64,000 nt of DNA, from assembly GCA_027627225.1 (NCBI GenBank), contig CM051024.1, forward strand, positions 43,847,847 to 43,911,846, written 5' to 3'. Source of the stretch: Congeria kusceri (Eukaryota; Mollusca; Bivalvia; Myida; Dreissenidae). The stretch's first letter is position 1. Every line of letters begins with the position of its first letter. Below the pieces are notes generated by a model. It had not been told where the DNA came from. It did no database searches and saw only the letters and a list, made by a program, of their open reading frames with translations. Shown in pieces: positions 24,066 through 37,000 of this stretch. The position numbers and the translations under genes are program-made.

Positions 24066-25584
24066 ATTGAACAAGAGGGCCAAATGGTTTGAAAAACTTA
24101 AGTGACAACAGACATTCAACATTTTGAAGTACATATTGAAATATAAGCCTTTTCTTCAATTTGACCTAGTGACCTAGTTTTTGACCCCACATGACCCAGA
24201 TTCGAAATCGGCCGAGATACCATTGGAAGAAATGTTCTGACCATGTTTCATAATGATTGGGCAAAAAATGTGACCTCTAGAGTGGTAACAATCTTTTTCT
24301 TCATTTGACCTAGTGACCTAGTTTTTGACCCCACATGACCCAGATTCGAACTCGGCCGAGGTATCAATGGGACAAATGTTTTTGCCAAGTTTTACGAAGA
24401 TTGGGCAAAAAATTTGACTTCTAGAGCGTTAACAAGCTTTTTCTTCAATTTGACCTAGTGACCTAGATTTTGATCTCACATGACCCAGATTCAAACTCGG
24501 TCGAGATATCGTTAAGACAAATGTTCTGACCAAGTTTCATGAAGATTGGGCAAAAATGTGACTTCTAGAGTGTTAAAAAGCTTTATCTTCAATTTAACCT
24601 AGTGACCTAGTTTCTGATCCCACATGTACCAGATTCTAACTCGGCCAAGATAACATTGGGAAAAATGTTTTGATCAAGTTTCATGAAGATTGGGCCAAAT
24701 ATGTGATTTCTAGAGTGTTAAAAAGCTTTTTCTTCAATTTAACCTAGTGTCCTAGTGTTTGACCCCACATGACCCAGATTCGAACTCTGCCAAGACATCA
24801 TTGGGACAAATGTTCTGTTCAAGTTTTAATGAAGATTGGGCAAAAATTTGACTTCTAGAGTGTTCACAAGCTTTTCCTACAGCCATAGGATCCCCCCCTG
24901 GCGGCCATGTTTTTCACCGGACCGGAACCATTTGTGAACCATTTTTGAACGCCGACGAGATATCATCAGAACAAAGGTTCTGTGCAAGTTTCATTTTGGC
25001 TGGGCAAAAAATGTGACTTCTAGAGTGTTCACAAGCTATTGCTATAGCCATATCAGGAAAACGGCCCCCCCCCCCTGGCGGCCATGTTTTTCAACGGACC
25101 GGAACCATTTTCGAACTCAGCCGAGATATCATAAAACAAAAGTTCGGAGCAAGTTACATGTTGTTTGGGCAAAAAAATTGACTTCTAGAGTGTTCAAAAG
25201 CTTTTTCTATAGCCATATAAGGAAAACTGCCCCACCACCACCTGTCGGCCATGTTTTTCAACGGACCGGAACCATTTTCGAACTCACACAAGATATCATT
25301 TTTCTGAGCAAGTTTCATGTTGATTGGGCAAGAAATGTGACTTCTAGAGTGTTCACAAGCATTTTCTTCAATTCGACCTACTGACCTAGTTTTTAAACAC
25401 ACATGACCCAGTTTCGAACTCGGCTGAGATATCATTAGGACAAATGTTCTGACCATGTTTCATGAAGATTGACCAATAAATGTGGCCTCTAGAGTGTTCA
25501 AAAGGTAAATGTTGACGACGCACGACGGACAAAAGGCGCTCACAAAAGCTCACCATGAGCATGTTGTGCTCAGGTGAGCTAAAA
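24066..25584 (+). mobile_element. Tandem-core repeat element, family A, copy 1
   Basis: The head has ACAAGAGGGCCAAATGG. The core is about ten diverged units of roughly 145 bp, each with TGACCTAGTGACCTAG, CCCCACATGACCCAGATTCG, CGAGATATCATT, CCAAGTTTCATGAAGATTGG and GTGACTTCTAGAGTGTT. Later units carry a variant with GGCGGCCATGTTTTTCA. The tail has GACGACGCACGACGGAC and a near-perfect hairpin (25547-25580) followed by AAAA. The open frames here (25013-25610 on either strand) are by-products of the repeat. No transposase is present, so this is a non-autonomous element or satellite-bearing element of unknown class. Confidence 0.85.
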
Positions 25585-25794
25585 CTACAATATATTAAAA
25601 AAGAAAACATTATACGCGTAGTGTGTCGTTAATTGGTCATAAAAAAGTCATGAAAACATGTTATAGTCATTATATGAGATTAATTAATATTTTACATTCT
25701 AAGCAGACACTACATAAAAGAATTTTTTTTTTGATAATAAATCATCTATGTTTTTTAATAAACATATCAAATGACAAAAAGTATTAAACCTACA

Positions 25795-27725
25795 CCAGGT
25801 AAAACAAGGCTTTGATAGTATTGCAAGCAATACAGGAGTCCCCTACCGGTGAAAACTCCTACTAATTAAACATTGTGCAATACCGTCAAATCGCCCTTTA
25901 TCTGTAAATGTACGAAGTTTCATATTCAATTCCAATTTGTCACTACAAGTTGTTGCTTTTTCTATTTGAGTAACATTGACCAGACATTCGAGTTACTTTT
26001 TGAGTTATTGCAGTACTAAAATGACAGAGGACCATCATATAGTCCATTCTGTGTACCAAGTTTCGTGATCATATGTCATGTTCTTTTCGAATTATTACAG
26101 TATTAAGTTTATTTCTATTTTAAGTAACAGTCACGTGACCTTTGAACTCTGATGAAAAATAAAGGGTCGTGTACAGTCCTCACCTTGCTCATCTATGTAT
26201 ACAAAGTTTCATCAAAAGTATCTTCAGTACGTTTTGAGTTATAGCAGGATCCAAGTTTTGGGGACAGGACAGACAGACAGAGTGAGATCGACGGACGAAC
26301 AGACAGACGGACGCACACAGACGGATGGCAAACCGATAGTCCAATCTGTGTACCAAGTTTCATGAAGTTTCATGATCATATCTTATGCACTTTTCAAAAT
26401 ATTACAGTATTAAAGTTTATTTCTGTTTTTAGAAACAGTCACATGACCTTTGACCTCTGGTGAAAAATAAAAGGTCGTGCATAATTCTCACATTGCTGTT
26501 GCTATGTATACAAAGTTTAATCATAGTGTCTTCAGTACTTTCAGAGTTATCACAGGATCCAGGTTTTGGGGACGGACGGACAGACAGACATACGGACGAA
26601 CAGACATAACGACAAACAGACAGATGGCAAACCTATAGTTCAATCTCTGTACCAAGTTTCATGGTCATATCTTATGTCCATTTCGAATTATTACAGTATT
26701 TAGTTTATTTCTATTTTTAGTAACAGTCAGGTGACCTTTGACCTCTGGTGAAAAAAAGGTCGTGCAGAATCCTCACATTGCCACATTGCCGTTTATATGT
26801 ATACCCAGTTTCATCGAAACAAGTTCAGTACTTTTTTAGTTATTGCAGGAACCAGGTTTTGGGGACGGACAGACGTACGGACGGATAAACATACGGACGA
26901 ATATATAGACACACAGACTGATACTTATAGTTCAATCTTTGTACCAAGTTTCATGGTCATATCTTACGTACTTTTCGAATTTTAACAGTATTTAGTTTAT
27001 TTCTATTTTTAGTAACAATCACGTGACCTTTGACCTCTGGTGAAAAATAAAAGGTCCGGCATAATCCTCACATTGCCGTTTATATGTATACAAAGTTTTA
27101 TCGAAATATCTTCAGTACTTTTTGAGTTATCACTGGATCCAGTTTGTTTTAGTTTGTTTCTATTTTTAGTAACACTCACGTGACCTTTGACCTCTGATAA
27201 AATATAAAAGGTCATGCCTAATACTCACATCGCCGTTTATATGTATACCAAGTTTCATTGAAGTATCTTCAGTACTTTTTTAGTTATCGCAGGAACAATA
27301 TTTTGCGGACGGACGGACTGACAGACGGATGGACGGACGGACGGCAAGCCTATAGTCCCCTCCGGTGAACCACCGGTAGGGGACTAATGAAAGGTCCTGC
27401 ATAATCCTCACATTGCTGTTTATATGTATACCAAGTTTCATCAAAGTATCTTCAGTACTTTTTGAGTTATCGCAGGAACTTCATTTCCATGTTTCTATTA
27501 TTCTAACAGTCACCTGACCTTTGACCTCTGACCTTAGGTCGTGCCTAATACTCACATCGCCGTTTATATGCATACCAAGTTTCATCGAAGTATCCTCAGT
27601 ACTTTTTGAGTTATTTGAGTTATCGCAGGAAAAAAAATTGCGGACGAACGGACTGACGGACGGACGGACGGACGGACGGAAGGCGGGCAAACCTATATAT
27701 ATACAATATATATAGGGGACTAACA
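25795..27725 (+). mobile_element. Tandem-core repeat element, family B, copy 1
   Basis: The head has AACAAGGC, a perfect hairpin GTATTGC-AA-GCAATAC (25818-25833) and AGTCCCCTACCGGTG at 25837. The same 15-mer is inverted at 27371-27385. Between them are diverged units of about 300 bp with CAGTCACGTGACCTTTGACC, GTATACCAAGTTTCATCGAA and runs of GGAC/AGAC (CGGACGGACGGAC). A further unit and TATAGGGGACTAA follow to 27725. About 4.2 kb away is a second copy (31937-33516). Confidence 0.82.
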
Positions 27726-29435
27726 AGCCTGTTAAAAGCGCAATATGTTATATACTACAGATTAGTTTTACACTACTTTTCATTTGATCTTAATGGAACA
27801 CCTCAGTGACATTGCCACAGTTATTAATTATTTGTTATAACAAAATGGAAAACATAACATTTTCCGTTCATCAAGACAACTCCCTATTACAATTTTTTTC
27901 TACAGTCTTGATTTATGGAGTTCACAATACATCTGTATGTCAATCAAATGGATAAATGGACAACACAGATATTGATCAAGTCTGGCAAGACCTCTGTATC
28001 CATTGAGTGTATATACATCTCAAAAGCCAGTGTGCCATGGATACTCTATGTTCTTGGTAACAAAAATAATAATACTGTGACTTCTAATCTGCTTCATTAA
28101 ATCATAACCTAAGCGTTCATGCTGTATTTCTTGTAGAATTAACGATAGAACCGTAAACAGTCTAACGAGGAGTGCGAACTTAAAAGCGAATTGAAATACG
28201 AAACATTAATGATTATGGGTATTATTATTTAATATGTATAACAAATCCAATTCAAAAATACTTTATCACACCACGGTTGAATATGTTGTAGCATGAGCAT
28301 GTGTACTAGATATATAACCCAACTAACATGATTTTACTGTTTACGTAGCTTCATTAACTTACTAGCTTTCTGTAAGCTGTCTAAAAATCTGTTCAAATGG
28401 CGAAAAAGGGGAGTACAAATTGTCAAAAGTTACAATATCACAGAGGGACTGTCTCATTTTCATACTTGTATTTAGAGTCTCTATTTTACCCCTACAAAAT
28501 ACAGTTTTATATAAAATAATATACGTTAATATCGACTAACTATGGTATTTATAAAAAAAAAGAAACTTTTTTTCGATACACACCCGTTTATCCGACCGCA
28601 ACGGCTACATTCGGTTTTGTATTAGAATAATAAAACAATAAGAATTGCGCATGCGCAAACAATCGGTCTTACTCTATATTTGCCATATTTTTTATTGCGC
28701 AGTAAAACATTATTTAGGAGATAAATATATTTCTTTATACGCTTTTCTGTACATACGTATTTCTCAGCACTTATTATTTCAATTTAAACAATATCTTTAC
28801 TTCATTAATAAAATTAATGGATGGTTTAATGTTAAATTTTCGTAAAAAATCGTACACTCCATCTTTAAACATGTCCTGAAAACAAGTGTCCTTTTTCTAT
28901 AGTACGGGTACTTTAAATGAACAAAAAAGTACGGTTACAGTATGCCTAATTAACTTCTTCGTAGTTCACTTATAATTACGAATATATACATTAAATGTAA
29001 ATCCATATAAAAATCTATTAGAAATGCGTGGTAATGAAAAGTGTAATTAGCAAAAGTGATATATGGGATGGATCTCAGACGCCCGAAGGCATGCCAATGC
29101 ATCATTTGTCTAATTAGTTTGGGAAGATGGGCAACTGCCTACTTTGATGACGTTTAGTTAAATAAAATGTATATCCATCGCGAATATTGCTATAAAGATA
29201 ACTTTGACAAACATGTAAGCATTCGTAGGCATCAACTTGCATGTTGATACTCGTAGCCAATGAAACGCATGTGTTTTTACCAGCAACTGTAATGAATTAA
29301 GGACTTGCAAGCAACTGCGTCGTGATCATGTACATTACAACAGCGTATTCATTTTAATATACATAACTACTCATGGATACGCTAAAAGGTTTCATATACG
29401 AACGTAGGATTATAACGGTGTAAAGTTGTATTATG
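27726..29435. other. Stretch with no recognised gene
   Basis: AT-rich sequence with no domain-bearing frame. It contains one notable palindrome, TTGCGCATGCGCAA at 28645-28658, entered separately. Confidence 0.45.
28645..28658. promoter_or_regulatory. NRF-1-like palindrome
   Basis: The 14-base perfect palindrome TTGCGCATGCGCAA fits the NRF-1 consensus (GCGCATGCGC). It is GC-rich in AT-rich surroundings. No gene start was recognised beside it, so a promoter role is only a possibility. Confidence 0.3.
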
Positions 29436-30210
29436 ACGCCCCCGGCATCTTGATTCAGGAGGCATATAGTGATTGTCCTGTCCGTCCGTCCGTCCGCCCG
29501 TCCGTGACAAGGTTAAGTAGACTTTACCGTTTCATCTAGCACCAACACCGCTTACCACAACACTTGGATACTTACGCAGTTGTTGCTTATGACCATTTCC
29601 TATCCACCCATATCACCCAACCTCACTTTGATGTTGACCTTGGCATATTTTGTTTCTTAGAATAATTCAAATGGGCTGTTTCTTGGTTAACTAGATTTTA
29701 CCGTTTCGTCTAGCACCAACACCGCTTGCTACAACACCTAGATACTTACATAGTTGTTTCTTATGACCATCCCCAATCCACCCATATCACCCATCCTAGC
29801 TTTGATCTTGACCGTTACCTAATGTGGACTTATAATATATTTCAAAAGTGCTAGTTCTTGGTTAACTAGATTTTACCGTTTCGTCTGGCACCAACACCGT
29901 TTACTACAACACTTGGGTATTTACACAGTTGTTACTTATTACCGTTCCCAATTCACCCATATCACCCAACCTCTTTTTGACCTTAACCTTGACCTAATTA
30001 GGACTTATAACAATTCAAATGGGTTATTTTCTTTGTTAACTAGATTTTACCGTTTCGTCTAGCACCAGCACTGCTTACTACAGCACTTGGATACTTACAC
30101 AGTTGTTGCTAATGACCATTCCCAATCCACCTATATCACCCAACCATAATTTGACCTTGACATTATTTGGACTTATTTAAATGGGTTGTCCAGCACTAAC
30201 CGGGGGCATG
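29436..30210 (+). mobile_element. Tandem-core repeat element, family C
   Basis: Four units with a period of about 175 bp, each with TACCGTTTCGTCTAGCACCA, ACAACACTTGGATACTTACA and CCACCCATATCACCCAACC. The left end has GACGCCCCCGGCAT followed by a GTCC tandem run; the right end has CCGGGGGCAT, giving a short inverted terminal motif (GCCCCCGG). No coding capacity. Confidence 0.75.
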
Positions 30211-30999
30211 TGTGTATATTGGAAACAGTGTCTTGTTCAATTTATCTTTGGTCTGTGGGAAGGGGTTGAAATAGTTCACTGATAATAACTATGTAGTCTA
30301 TATGAAAAACATTATTACTAAAAATTACTAAAAACAAGTAATCGTTGTTAATGACCTACAATGTCAATTTTCAACTAACCCATAACCGTTCAAAATGTTT
30401 ACTGGTATAGCACTCTAAAGTACGCGATTTTAATTTTATGCGGCACTATACGGCAAAAATTAAAAGGTGTTGAAAAGTGGTTTTGTAATATATACAGTGT
30501 ATTTGGTGCATTTGAACAGCGTTGTTTATTCGACATTCCAGTAATTAATATATGTTTCTCACAAAAGTAGTTAACTATTACAGCTGAAAAATATAACTAT
30601 CTATTTGCTGAAGGATATTATTTCTTGTTGGTATGTTTATTATTCATGTCTTACAATCTTTCGGAATGCCAATTTTTTATGAATGGCTTTTCCATATATG
30701 CATTATAATAATGTATGTGTTTCAATCAGGAATACGTTTTGATTTGGGCACATGCTTTTGCGTATGAATGCACATCAGAATATCACACATTTCCGTATTG
30801 AAAGAGATGTCTCATAAACCCATCTAACTAATCCGATGAATATATTCCACTCGATTTGAGTTGCAGACCAATTGACAGAGAAAACGTTGATTGCATCTGA
30901 CATTTTAAAGTGATGGATTCCGGTCACACAGTTATACAGCTGGTGCAAATTTGTAGTATTATCTGCTTTAAGCATTGAATGCTTCGCACTTTTAAAATA

Positions 31000-31870
31000 C
31001 GTTTTAACAATTTTGATGCATATTTATTACAGTGGCATGTAACATTTTTATACTATGTACATTTTCCGCTGTTGTATATTGACTGTTCAGTTAACGTAAG
31101 AAGTGTGCCTTTAGTAAAATTGCAATATGAAGATTTGGCATTAACTAATTATTGTACTGTGGAAAACTTGCCGTTGATACTACCGCAACAATTCACAAGA
31201 TAGCTAATATGTTTCTATCTTGTTCACATTCACAACAATTATACTGTTCTGACGATATCATCAATCATAATTATCGATTGTAAAGAGCCATAGCAATGAT
31301 AATTAACTATGATTAAAGTAATGCTTAGTACACTAACCTTTGGCAGAGTTGTAATTAACTGGCCCCATGTCCACAAAGGATTAACTGCAGGATCAAGATC
31401 AATCTTAGCTGATCTTGATCTTCCAGCTTAACTGAGCCGAATCTGAAAAATATTTTATTTTTGAAATAACTTTTGTTCTAGATTAAATGAACAAACATTT
31501 TGTTACATTTTGATTGAAACCTACATATCAGATAGAAAACTACGTTAAAAGGAGTTCATAATCATGTATAATATATATTTGATCAACAATTTAAATTGTT
31601 CAATATTTTTGAGCCTGATCCTAAAATATCTGGCTCAAGTTCATCTTAAACATAAAAATCAGGCTTAACTTGTTTTGTGAACACGGGGCCTGATGTTAAT
31701 TGTAAAGAAAAATGTATACTTGTTATATGATATGTCTCTGTTCTCCAAGCATTTCTGTACGGCATTTAAAAATATATTAACTACTGAATGAATTTCGTTG
31801 TCATAAGGCTTAGAAACATTAATGAATATGAAAATTACATTTATAGGATCTGTAGGATCTGACACGAGTT
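31000..31870 (+). repeat. Segmental duplication, copy 1 (interrupted by a MITE)
   Basis: Blocks such as TTAGTAAAAT, GCATTAACTAA, AATGATAATTAA, GTAATGCTTA, GGCAGAGTTGTAAT, CCAAGCA and TTAGAAAC-TTAAT recur in the same order at about 33950-34440, about 2.9 kb away. Divergence is high, so the duplication is old. Confidence 0.62.
31361..31690. mobile_element. MITE, 330 bp, with GGCCCCRTGTYCACAAA ends
   Basis: The left end GGCCCCATGTCCACAAA is inverted at the right end as TTTGTGAACACGGGGCC. Inside are further inverted words around GATCAAGATC. The matching duplicated segment near 34280 lacks this insert, which confirms that it moved in. No clear target duplication was found. Confidence 0.75.
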
Positions 31871-31936
31871 GTCATGTCATTCCATATTTTATTAAACGAG
31901 TGTAGGAATTTCCTGGATGAGTTCTATAAAACAAGG

Positions 31937-33516
31937 CCTTGATAGTATTGCAAGCAATACAGGAGTCCCCTACTGGTGAAAATCCCTACTATCTAAACAT
32001 TGTGCAATACCGTCAAATCGCCCTTTATCTGTTGATGTACAAAGTTTCATATTCAAATCCAATTTGTCATTGCAGTACTAAGTTGTTTTTTCTATTTTAG
32101 TAACATTGACCAGACATTCGAGTTACTTTGTGAGTTATTGCAGTACTAAATTGACAGAGGGCAATCATATAGTCCATTCTGTGTACCAAGTTTCATGATC
32201 ATATGTTATGTTCTTTTCGAATTATTACAGTATAAAGTTTATTTCTATTTTAAGTAACAGTCACGTGACCTTTGACCTCTGGTGAAAAATAAATGGTCGT
32301 GTACAATTCTCACCTTGCTCTTTCTATGTATACAACGTTTCATCAAGGTATCTTCAGTACGTTTTAAGTTATCGCAGGATCCAGGTTTTGGGGACGGGAC
32401 AGACAGACAGAGTGAGACCGAAGGATAAACAGACAGACAGACGCACACAGAGGGCAAACCTATAGTCCAATCTGTGTACCAAGTTTCATGAAGTTTCATG
32501 ATCATATCTTATGCACTTTTCAAAATATAGCAGTATTAAGTTTATTTCTATTTTTAGTAAAAGTCACGTGACTTTTTGACCTCTGGTGAAAAATAAAAGG
32601 TCGTGCATAATTCTCACATTGCTGTTGCTATGTATACAAAGTTTCATCAAAGTGTCTTCAGTACTTTCCGTGTTATCATAGGATCCAGGTCTGGGGACGG
32701 ACGGACAGACAGACATACGGACGAACAGATATAACGACACACAGACAGATGGCAAACCTATAGTTCAATCTCTGTACCAAGTTTCATGGTCATATCTTAT
32801 GTATATTTCGAATTATTACAGTATTTAGTTTATTTCATTTTTAGTAACAGTCACGTGACCTTTGACCTCTGGTGAAAAAAAGGTCGTGCATAATCCTCAC
32901 ATTTCCACATTGCCGTTTATATGTATACCCAGTTTCATCGAAATAAGTTCAGTATTTTTGAGTTATTGCAGGAACCAGGTTTTGGGGACGGATTGACAGA
33001 CGGACGGAAAAACATACGGACGAACAGATAGAGGGAAACACAGACGTATGGCGAACCTATAGTTTAATCTTTGTACCAAGTGTCATGATCATATCTTAAG
33101 CACTTTTCAAACTATTACAGTATTAAGTTTATTTCTATTTTTAGTAACATTCACGTGACCTTTGATCTATGGTGAAAAATTAAAGGTCCTGCATAATCCT
33201 CACATTGCCGTTTATACGTATACCAAGTTGCATCGAAATATCTTCAATACTTTTTGAATTATCGCAGGATCCAGTTTGTTTTAGTCTATTTCTATTTTTA
33301 GTAACAGTCACGTAACCTTTGACCTCTGGTAAAAAAAATAAAAGGTCGTGCATAGTACTCACATTGCCGTTTATATGTATACCAAGTTTTATCGAAGTAT
33401 CTTCAGTTCTTTTTGAGTTATCGCAGGAACAATAGTTTGCGGACAAACGGCGTGACGGACGGACGGACTGAGGGCAAACGTTTAGTCCCCACCGGTGAAA
33501 AAACCTGTAGGGGACT
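31937..33516 (+). mobile_element. Tandem-core repeat element, family B, copy 2
   Basis: Same head (AACAAGGCCTTGATAGTATTGCAAGCAATAC in pieces), same 15-bp inverted end (AGTCCCCTACTGGTG at 31964; inverted copy CCTGTAGGGGACT ending 33516) and the same unit series as 25795-27385. Small frames such as 33180-33446 are repeat by-products. Confidence 0.82.
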
Positions 33517-33949
33517 AAAAAAAATGGTATGAAATGACAATGAGTATCAGATCTTTTTTATAAATTCTAAAAAGTGTGTACTGACGTGACGTCATTTCAT
33601 GTAGACGACGTCATTTCACCAAAATAATGTCATGCGATCGGTCAATCAAAGAATATGTAGCCAATGAAAACATTCAAAATGTTATCTTACACATGGGTAA
33701 GATAAAAATATTCGTAATGGTTGTATTACATGGAATACAAGGTATAGCATGTGAAAAAAATGAAATGTGAAATAATTGCATTTTAAATTTTAATTGGTAA
33801 CATATATATTAATGGGCTTTCTGGAAAAGGAATGTGATCTTTCCACATTTTCAAGAATGCTCTGCAGTACAAAACTGTTAATTACCCCCTTATGTTTAAC
33901 GATGCTATTATTTTTGTATATATTCAAAAGTTGACGTACTGCGAAGTGA

Positions 33950-34440
33950 AAACTAATTTAAGAATTTTTCTGCTATTATTTATTGAAAGTATGTTTCGTT
34001 CAGTGAACTCAAAACGTTGGTCATTAGTAAAATGTTACAATGGGAAGAAGAAGCATTAACTAAGTAGATGTCGTTGAAATGTAGCGAACTTGCAAATGAT
34101 AGTAGCTGTGTTATCCGCAAGAAAGATAACTGATTTTAATTTGGTTCACCAAAAAAATAATTATAATGTTCTGTCGATATCGTCAAGAATTACTACCGAC
34201 TGTAAAGCCTCAGAGCAATGATAATTAAATATAGTTACAGTAATGCTTACTACAATAACCGTTGGCAGAGTTGTAATAAAATGATATTATTTCTAGAACA
34301 ACGTTTGTTACTTTAATGACATGGTAAATTTTCCAAGCACGATTAAACGGCTTTTGAAATAATAATACACGTATAATAAATGAATAAATTCCATTTTTAT
34401 AATATTTAGAAACGTTAATTTCTTTGTAATTGGTTAATAG
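33950..34440 (+). repeat. Segmental duplication, copy 2 (no MITE)
   Basis: Co-linear with 31000-31870 but without the 330-bp MITE, so it is an empty-site reference. Sequence around 33820-33960 resembles 34480-34620 (GCTCAGTACAAAACTGTT block), so the duplicated unit may itself be tandem. Confidence 0.6.
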
Positions 34441-34699
34441 TCCCACTGCTATATTTGCCCGTTTTACCCGAAATTCATATATATTGATTGTCTTTCTGGG
34501 CTCTGCTCAGTACAAAACTGTTGTTAGCGAATAGAACCATTTTAATAATGCTAATAATTTCATATAAGTATGTGTATTCTTTGAAATTCAACCAATTACA
34601 TTATATGTTTATACGTATATTGATTGTTTTATAAGAAGGTGACAGTAACTGTTGCAAGTAATTTGACAGGAATTGTCATTCCGAATAATACATTAACGA

Positions 34700-35818
34700 C
34701 AATACGGACGACAATGCGTTATTCCTTTGCCGATTGTGCGTTTTAATGTTCAGGAAAGCTATTTTTACAACATTAATGCAGACAAAATATCGGAAATGCT
34801 TAGCAAAAATATACCATTATTTAGCCACTTATGTTGAATTAAAATATAACCATTGCTCTTGCAGTCCTTGTGGAAGGAACATAACTGTTTCTCGGGAAAA
34901 CGTTAGTCCAAAATTAGTCCATACTTTATACCAATTATACACGATACTTAGATCCGTTCGTTACCTTGATGTGTATGATCTGAGTTTTACCCAACGGAAC
35001 GGAAAAACTAATACCTGTAAATGTACTGAATTGACATTTCGATTTAAAATAACTAGTTAGTTGCATCGATCAGACCATGAAGGTTACCTCAATTTTAACT
35101 CTTTTTTTCGGGTAGATGGTGTGTTCCATGAGATGCACGACGACGATGATATGTACTATATGATGCTAGGTCTTGAAATCTTGTCAACAAAAAAGTATTT
35201 AGTTGATACTTGTATTAACTTCATTTAATCAGAAAGTTGCAATTATGTTGCTCTGGTGAACATTAAACCATTGAGTAATAAAATTGTAATTCAATTGAAT
35301 TAATATTCTCTTTTAGTACTATTTAATTTGAATTGCAATGCTACGAGGTTAACTTTTATTTACAAGTGCGTGTATTTTGATTACTTCTGGGCTAAGTCTG
35401 AGGTTTGGTATGCCTTTAAACCGATTCAAACCGCAATGCTTTGCATTGACAGTTCCAAAGCGGCGACCCCAGTTTTAAACATTTTATGTTTGTGTTGTGT
35501 TGTACGTTGTTCATTATTCTTATAGTCCGTGTCGTAAACAGCGTTGCACGAGTAATATGTCCCTAGTTTCAAGATGAGAACACTTTGTTTGAAAGGCGTT
35601 TACTACTTCTAAGACAAATGGATTTTCACTTATCTTACCTCGTACAGAATATTCGCTTTTCAATGGTTTAGCCGGGTTACACGACTCCGTGTATTATTCC
35701 ATACTATGTCAGTAGCAGTTAATATCCAGTCAATAAAATCATTCTTTCAAAATAGACATAAAATGTTAATGTTTATATTGATAACTAATGTACTCGGTAA
35801 GATAAATTCAGTATATGC
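34700..35818. other. Stretch with no recognised gene
   Basis: A plus-strand frame of 108 codons (34734-35060) has four cysteines close together but no domain, and two weak acceptor-like sites. I could not connect it to any gene. Confidence 0.4.
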
Positions 35819-35930
35819 CTTCTTATTGACCCCGTACGGTGTATGTATTTACAGGGTAGTAAATTTACAGTTAATGTATTACAGTATGATATTATTGACC
35901 CTGTATCACACCGTACGGGGTCAGTAGAAG
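35819..35930. repeat. Long hairpin of 112 bp
   Basis: The left arm (35819-35842, with GACCCCGTACGGTGT) is inverted at 35908-35930 (ACACCGTACGGGGTC). Inner words TACAGGGT and ACCCTGTA extend the pairing. About 45 bases of loop remain. Probably a MITE. Confidence 0.7.
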
Positions 35931-36322
35931 CCATGTAACGAATTTTATTTGCATTTGCTTTTCTCTGTCTGACAATAACGCATAAAAAATACAATAACTG
36001 ACGAACAGAACAGAATATTTTGTTAACAACGTGTACTATACAACATCTAGAACACCTATAAGTATAACAAAATACTATCAACGCAACTTACGATATACCG
36101 TTTCTCTTAAAAGGCCAACTCAGTAGAGTGCTTTCTGGTGTTCTCGGACGTCGGGTCTAACCGGCCGCATTTAATACCATCAGTGTATGCACATTTTTCT
36201 TAGAATTGATGACGTCACACACAAATATTTGAAGGCTTGAACTTTCGAAAATATTGATTACCCGAACTACTCGCATTTCATATCGTCGATCACCGCTATA
36301 AATTTCTGCATGTAACTAACAT

Positions 36323-36350
36323 TTTTGTCTCTATAAAAATAGAGACAAAA
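36323..36350. repeat. Perfect short hairpin
   Basis: Twelve-base arms TTTTGTCTCTAT and ATAGAGACAAAA around an AAAA loop. Confidence 0.7.
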
Positions 36351-36783
36351 TATATTAAGCAAACCTCCTGTGTCGGAATATCGTTTTTAACGTAAATATC
36401 ATCAAATTAAATTAAATGCTAAGAAGCACTAACAATCGATGCGAATAACTACTACGCTTTATCGGTTATTTTGGCCCTTGCAGATTGACTTGTTAACTGG
36501 CAAGTATATAATTCCGTTTGCATAAGATAATTAGCTCGAACAAAATAAATGTTCGTTTCTTACAAATTAGTTTTCATTAAGATGTCGAATACTATTAAAT
36601 AAGAAGCCAAATTATAAAGTTTAAAGGTGGGACATTGAACTTCATTCAAAAAAATGTTTCCTTTTAGCAAAAATGCACTCATAATTTACATGCTTTTAGT
36701 TCCTTTTGTCGCCAACAGTCTTTCTACACTGTCAGCGTTTTGATGCTTATTGGATGTGAAATATGCTGTGATATGAACAAAAC

Positions 36784-36870
36784 ATCCTCATTGACCGAGG
36801 CTATCGCATCGGCTATAGCCTCGGTCAATAACAATATTTTGGTTCTGCGATAGCCTCGGTCAATAAGGAT
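36784..36870. mobile_element. Tiny inverted-repeat element
   Basis: ATTGACCGAGGCTATCGCA (36790-36808) is repeated inverted at 36846-36864, and once more partly in the middle (GCTATAGCCTCGGTCAAT). The outer bases ATCCT and AGGAT also pair. No coding sequence. Confidence 0.7.
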
Positions 36871-37000
36871 TTTATTGTCCATTGTATGCAATAGTTCACA
36901 GCCAATACGAATATAATTGTTTTATTATATGATCCAGAAGTATGAAATTTAAAATGTTATTGGGCTGAAACGTTGTTGTTTCTCATTCGTTGTATATATC

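Noticed and set aside
23800..24105. Plus-strand frame of 101 codons
   Set aside because: It runs into the head of the family A repeat and has no recognisable domain, signal peptide or exon border.
25013..25610. Overlapping frames on both strands with repeated peptide blocks
   Set aside because: They follow the tandem units of family A; the peptide repeats only mirror the DNA repeat.
25818..33516. CRISPR-like arrays suggested by regularly spaced repeats
   Set aside because: The repeat units are long, diverged and adjoin directly without unique spacers; the sequence is eukaryotic.
34734..35060. 108-codon frame with four cysteines and acceptor-like sites
   Set aside because: The cysteine spacing fits no family I know and no partner exon was found.
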